This document shows positions 32,746 through 35,889 of a stretch of DNA of 35,889 nt, piece by piece; the first letter of the stretch is position 1; each line of letters opens with the position of its first letter. The position numbers and the translations under genes were made by a program. The notes beneath the pieces were generated by a model, which ran no database searches, was not told where the DNA came from, and saw only the letters and a program-made list of their open reading frames with translations. Source of the stretch: UBA668 sp038234785 (GTDB taxonomy: Bacteria > Actinomycetota > Acidimicrobiia > Acidimicrobiales > Ilumatobacteraceae); NCBI GenBank assembly GCA_038234785.1, contig JBBQTC010000045.1:1-35889 (forward strand). Reading direction: 5' to 3'.

Positions 32746-33779
32746 TGGCAGGAACCGGCAAGGCGCACTTGCGCACGGAGGGCGATGTGCTGCTGCGTGT
32801 CGAGGATCTCGTGGTCGAGTTCCCCGTCGGTCGCACTGGCCTGAAGGTCAACGCGGTCAGCGGGATCAGCTTCGATGTGCTGCGCGGTGAGACGCTCGGA
32901 CTCGTCGGAGAGAGCGGCTGCGGTAAGAGCACAACCGGACGCGCCGTGATGCAGTTGCGTCCACCCGACAGCGGCTCCGTCGCCTTCGAAGGGCGCGAGC
33001 TCACCTCGATGTCGCACAACGACATGCGCGAAGCCCGCACTCGCATGCAGATGATCTTCCAGGATCCGATCTCGTCGCTGAACCCTCGCCGCAAGGTGCG
33101 CGAGATCGTCCTCGAGCCGCTCAGCATCTGGAAGCGCGGCACGAAGGAAGAGCGCAGCCAGAAGGTCGACGACCTCCTCAACGAGGTCGGCATCGATCCC
33201 GAGCGCGCTGCGGAGAGTCAACCGCACCAGTTCTCTGGCGGCCAGTGCCAGCGCATCTCCATCGCCCGCTCGCTCGTGCTCGACCCGACGCTCATCATCT
33301 GCGACGAGCCGGTGAGTGCGCTCGACGTGAGCGTGCAGGCGCAGGTGCTGAACCTGCTCGAGGACCTCAAGGCCAAGCACGGGCTCACGCTCATCTTCAT
33401 CGCCCACGACCTCGCCGTGGTGAAGAACATCAGCGACCGGATCGCAGTGATGTACCTCGGCAAGATGTGCGAGGTGGCACCAAGCGACCAACTCTACGCG
33501 AGCCCCGCGCACCACTACACGAGCGTCTTGCTCGACTCGATCCCGGTGCCCGACCCAGAGGTCGCGATCACCAAGATGGCCATCGAAGGCGAGCCTCCTT
33601 CGCCGGTGCTGCCCCCTGCCGGCTGTCGGTTCAACCCCCGCTGCCCCGCTGCCGACGATCGGTGTCGCTCCGAGGAGCCCCAGCTCCGTGAGGTGGCGGC
33701 CGCCCACTTCGTGGCCTGTCACCACCCGCTGATCGGTGGCGATGCTCCGGTGACGGTTTCGGCCGGTGCCGCTCACTGA
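32745..33779 (+). CDS. Peptide-type ABC importer ATPase 2 (DppF-like)
   Basis: A 344-residue ATPase. The Walker A is GESGCGKST, the Q-loop MIFQDPISSLNPR, the Walker B LIICDEPVSALDVS, and the switch His is in FIAHDLAVV. The signature reads FSGGQCQRISIA where DppF proteins nearly always have SGGQRQR, so an Arg has become Cys directly after the LSGGQ core. The C-terminal motif GCRFNPRCPAADDRC and VACHHP is complete. Last gene of the five-gene importer operon; the next gene is convergent, 31 bases away, with no clear hairpin. Confidence 0.92.
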
Positions 33780-33810
33780 CTGCGCAGATGTTGGTCGTTG
33801 ACGTGCCTGC

Positions 33811-34614
33811 TCAGCCGTTCGTGTAGTCGGGAGACCGGCGCTCGAGAAACGCTGTCATCGCCTCACGATGATCGGCCGTGGCCGATGCCATGATCTGCTG
33901 ACGGTTCTCGAGATCGATGGCGTTCTGCAGTGCCGGGATCTCCAACGCTCCCCACATGCCCTCCTTGGTCAAGGCCACTCCGAAGGGCGCATTGCGCATG
34001 ATCTCGTGAGCCTTGGTCATGGCCGCATCGAGCAACACGTCGTCGTCGACGAGGTCGACGACCAGACCAATCCGGTAGGCCTCCTCGGCGTCGAACACCC
34101 GGCCGGTCAACATCAGCTCCTGCGACCGCGCCGCCCCGACGAGACGGGGCAGCAACCAACTGGTCCCGATGTCGCACGCGGAGAGTCCGATGCGGATGAA
34201 GGCAGCGTTGAACTTCGCCGATCTGCCCGCAAGCCGGACGTCTGAGCCCAGCACGAGTGCGAACCCTCCGCCTGCCGCGGCGCCGTTCACCGCAGCGATC
34301 ACCGGCTGCGGGAGCGAGCGCAGCTTCGGGATCAGGCCGGCGATGTGCTTCTGGACGGCGAAGCCCGCCTGTGTCCGGCCGAGGTGGGCGGTGTTCGGCG
34401 CGGTGCCGTACCCACCCAGATCGAGGCCGGCACAGAACCCGCGACCGGCGCCCGTGAGGATCACCACACGCGCCACGGGGTCGATCGCCACCGCATCGAG
34501 GTGCTCGTGCAGCAACTGAACCAGCTCCCCCGTCATCGCGTTCAGCTTGTCCGGACGATTCAGCGTGAGCTGGACGATGCCGGGCGCGGGTTCGGAGCGT
34601 TCGATGACGGCCAT
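33811..34614 (-). CDS. Enoyl-CoA hydratase/isomerase family protein
   Basis: A 267-residue crotonase-fold protein acting on acyl-CoA thioesters. The CoA-binding and oxyanion segments are LNRPDKLNAM, GFCAGLDLGG and VNGAAAGGGFALVLGSD. The second catalytic Glu of hydratases is present in SQELMLTGRVFDAEEA. The first, normally in a PE-type motif, is replaced in KFNAAFIRIGLSACD. So this may be an isomerase, a hydrolase or a specialised hydratase rather than a classical enoyl-CoA hydratase. ACDIGTSWLLPRLVG is common in actinobacterial EchA-type proteins. It is divergent from the DNA glycosylase gene by 49 bases. Confidence 0.88.
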   Translation of the reverse strand: MAVIERSEPAPGIVQLTLNRPDKLNAMTGELVQLLHEHLDAVAIDPVARVVILTGAGRGFCAGLDLGGYGTAPNTAHLGRTQAGFAVQKHIAGLIPKLRSLPQPVIAAVNGAAAGGGFALVLGSDVRLAGRSAKFNAAFIRIGLSACDIGTSWLLPRLVGAARSQELMLTGRVFDAEEAYRIGLVVDLVDDDVLLDAAMTKAHEIMRNAPFGVALTKEGMWGALEIPALQNAIDLENRQQIMASATADHREAMTAFLERRSPDYTNG

Positions 34615-34651
34615 GACACATGCTGTCCCATCCGCCTCGCGACCGGCGAGT

Positions 34652-34657
34652 TACAGT
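34652..34657 (+). promoter_or_regulatory. -10 box TACAGT of the DNA glycosylase gene
   Basis: TACAGT followed by CGCTCG and ATG 34664, a leaderless arrangement. Confidence 0.5.
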
Positions 34658-34663
34658 CGCTCG

Positions 34664-35551
34664 ATGGCTCGCGCACCGATCGCCTCCCTCCATGCGATCG
34701 CCGCGACGCTGTCGAGCTACCGCTATGGCAGCGGCGACCCCACCACCCGCCTGGGGGCCACGCAGTTCTGGCGCGCAACCTTCACCCCGAGCGGACCCGG
34801 GACGCTCCACCTCGACTGGAGCGATGGCACGGTGCGTTCGCAGGCGTGGGGCGACGGTGCCGAATGGCTGCTCGACACGGTGCCCGGGCTGATCGGCGAT
34901 CTCGATCCCGGGCACGAGTTCGTCGATGCCCACCCGATGGTCCTGCGCGCCCAACGACACCATCCGCACGTGCGCTTCGGCGCCAGTCGAACGCTGTACC
35001 ACGAATTGCTGCCGAACATCCTCGGACAGCGAGTCACCGCGGGAGAGGCGCTGAGTCAGTGGCGCCGCCTCGTGGAGCGGCTCGGCCGTCCGGCGCCTGG
35101 CCCCATGGACGACCTTCGGCTGCCGCCCGAACCTGCCGCACTCGTCGAGCAACCCTCTTGGTGGTTCCACCCGCTCGGCATCGAGGTCAAGCGCGCGGAG
35201 ACGTTGCGCCAGGTCGCTCGACACGCGCCGCGGCTCTTCGAATGGCTCGATGCGCCTGATCCGGCGTCGAAGTTGCGGCTGCTCCCCGGCATCGGCCAGT
35301 GGACGGTCGGGTCCGTGCTGGGAACTGCACTCGCAGACCCCGATGCCGTGGCCGTCGGCGACTTCCACCTGAAGAACATGGTGACACACGCCCTCACCGG
35401 GCGCCCGCGAGGCACCGACGACGAGATGATGGCCCTGCTCGAACCGTACCGCGGTCAGCGCGGCCGGGTGGTGCGACTCCTCCAGTTGGACGGCCATTCC
35501 GCTCCTGCGTTCGGGCCACGTCAACGTGTCGTTCCCATGAACAGGTGGTGA
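34664..35551 (+). CDS. DNA-3-methyladenine glycosylase-like HhH-GPD protein (AlkA type)
   Basis: A 295-residue base-excision repair glycosylase. The helix-hairpin-helix motif is LLPGIGQWTVGS (206-217), and catalytic Asp233 lies in AVAVGDFHLKN. The N-terminal region (about 1-100) is beta-rich as in AlkA-type enzymes, followed by ASRTLYHELLPNILGQRVTA, the family's helical core. It would remove alkylated purines from DNA. The frame stays open upstream into the crotonase gene; ATG 34664 is chosen because of the -10 box six bases before it. Substrate range is not readable. Confidence 0.86.
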   Translation: MARAPIASLHAIAATLSSYRYGSGDPTTRLGATQFWRATFTPSGPGTLHLDWSDGTVRSQAWGDGAEWLLDTVPGLIGDLDPGHEFVDAHPMVLRAQRHHPHVRFGASRTLYHELLPNILGQRVTAGEALSQWRRLVERLGRPAPGPMDDLRLPPEPAALVEQPSWWFHPLGIEVKRAETLRQVARHAPRLFEWLDAPDPASKLRLLPGIGQWTVGSVLGTALADPDAVAVGDFHLKNMVTHALTGRPRGTDDEMMALLEPYRGQRGRVVRLLQLDGHSAPAFGPRQRVVPMNRW

Positions 35552-35565
35552 CGCCGCACAGGTGT

Positions 35566-35571
35566 TAGCGT
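35566..35571 (+). promoter_or_regulatory. Possible -10 box TAGCGT of the membrane mannosyltransferase gene
   Basis: TAGCGT lies 27 bases before ATG 35599, which would leave a leader of about 20 bases without a ribosome-binding site. The geometry differs from the other starts, so the support is weaker. Confidence 0.3.
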
Positions 35572-35598
35572 CGATTTGCTCCTGCACGCCTGACTTCG

Positions 35599-35889
35599 AT
35601 GACCGCCACCACCACTTCCGTCGTCCACCATGCCCACACCCCGCTCGAGCGGGCCTCGTGGCGCATCACGCTGCGCAAGGTCGGGCTCGTCTACCTGTTC
35701 TCGCGCCTCTGCGTCATCGTCGGTGCCGCGATCGTCGCCGCTGAGCTGAAGGCCGACGAGAACACCCGAATCGCCGACTTTCCGAGGGCAGTCTGGGCGG
35801 ATCCCCAGTACGCAAACAAGCCCATCCCGACCAACGCATTCCGTCCCATCGTCGACGTGCTCACCTCGTGGGACGGCCTGTGGTACCTG
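35599..35889 (+). CDS. PIG-V-like membrane mannosyltransferase, N-terminal part
   Basis: Cut by the window end after 97 codons. A cytoplasmic N-terminus is followed by a first hydrophobic segment VGLVYLFSRLCVIVGAAIVA, then an extracytoplasmic region ending in VLTSWDGLWYL. The SWDG-xWYL motif marks the PIG-V/GPI-mannosyltransferase-2-like family, which uses lipid-linked mannose and whose catalytic Asp lies in this motif. Bacterial members make mannosylated lipids or glycans. The start ATG 35599 is the only one that keeps the hydrophobic segment near the N-terminus. Confidence 0.7.
   Translation, partial: MTATTTSVVHHAHTPLERASWRITLRKVGLVYLFSRLCVIVGAAIVAAELKADENTRIADFPRAVWADPQYANKPIPTNAFRPIVDVLTSWDGLWYL

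Noticed and set aside
33863..35587. A 574-codon minus-strand frame across the crotonase and glycosylase genes
   Set aside because: It runs out of frame with the crotonase and antisense to the glycosylase, and is arginine-rich without motifs.
35562..35744. A 60-codon open frame starting at GTG 35562
   Set aside because: It is out of frame with the PIG-V-like protein, whose ATG at 35599 gives a membrane segment and the SWDG motif.

Overview
The window is high-GC DNA with densely packed genes, stop/start overlaps of the ATGA, GTGA and TGATG kind, and many genes whose start codon lies 6-10 bases behind a TANNNT -10 box with no ribosome-binding site (leaderless genes). Gene content is that of a free-living, probably aquatic or soil, aerobic heterotrophic actinobacterium: acyl-CoA dehydrogenase, acyl-CoA ligase, crotonase, a molybdenum hydroxylase, DUF5522, a PIG-V-like mannosyltransferase and many GTG starts. 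My best guess is the class Acidimicrobiia (Ilumatobacter-like); this is inference from gene style, as there is no rRNA or other marker gene.

Layout. 1-1.2 kb: the last codons of an IS30-type transposase, then a solitary AbiEi/DUF559-type gene bracketed by a repeated sequence. 1.2-4.7 kb (minus): acyl-CoA dehydrogenase and a coupled trio (SirB1-like protein, flavin reductase, alpha/beta hydrolase). 4.75-6.3 kb (plus): acyl-CoA ligase. 6.4-8.7 kb (minus): aldehyde dehydrogenase and a Gfo/Idh/MocA oxidoreductase joined through a 12-bp tandem repeat. 8.75-16.1 kb (plus): glycerophosphodiesterase, gamma-glutamyltransferase-like hydrolase, cytosine-deaminase-like amidohydrolase, SDR, and a three-gene NMT1/taurine-type ABC importer ending in a UUCG hairpin terminator. 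16.1-19.8 kb (minus): creatininase-family amidohydrolase, M20 ureidase (allantoate/carbamoyl-amino-acid type) and an AspT/YidE-type membrane carrier. 20-21.8 kb (plus): a phytoene-desaturase-like FAD oxidoreductase and a broken VOC gene. 21.8-23 kb (minus): phosphoribosyltransferase and DHFR-like reductase. 23-26.6 kb (minus): three-subunit xanthine-dehydrogenase-type molybdenum hydroxylase. 26.6-27.7 kb (minus): DUF5522 protein and PPK2 kinase. 27.8-33.8 kb (plus): a complete five-gene oligopeptide/dipeptide-type ABC importer. 33.8-35.9 kb: crotonase (minus), AlkA-like DNA glycosylase (plus) and the start of a PIG-V-like membrane mannosyltransferase (plus, cut by the window end).

How the genes work together. 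The centre (about 9.5-26.6 kb) looks like a district for nitrogen-rich small molecules: amide and ureide hydrolases, a deaminase-like amidohydrolase, a purine-type molybdenum hydroxylase, a phosphoribosyltransferase and two uptake systems. The right side is peptide uptake. The left side is CoA-linked acid and aldehyde metabolism. No CRISPR array, tRNA, rRNA or intact mobile element was seen. No gene-free stretch exceeds 300 bases; the longest are about 145 bases (19836-19978) and 133 bases (27720-27852), and both hold divergent promoters.

The most unusual items are the uniform leaderless promoter architecture (including two cases where a stop codon forms the first three bases of the next gene's -10 box, and one pair of overlapping divergent -10 boxes), the in-frame 12-bp tandem repeat at an operon junction, the palindrome and its half copy around the AbiEi/DUF559 gene, and the freshly broken VOC gene that still has its promoter.
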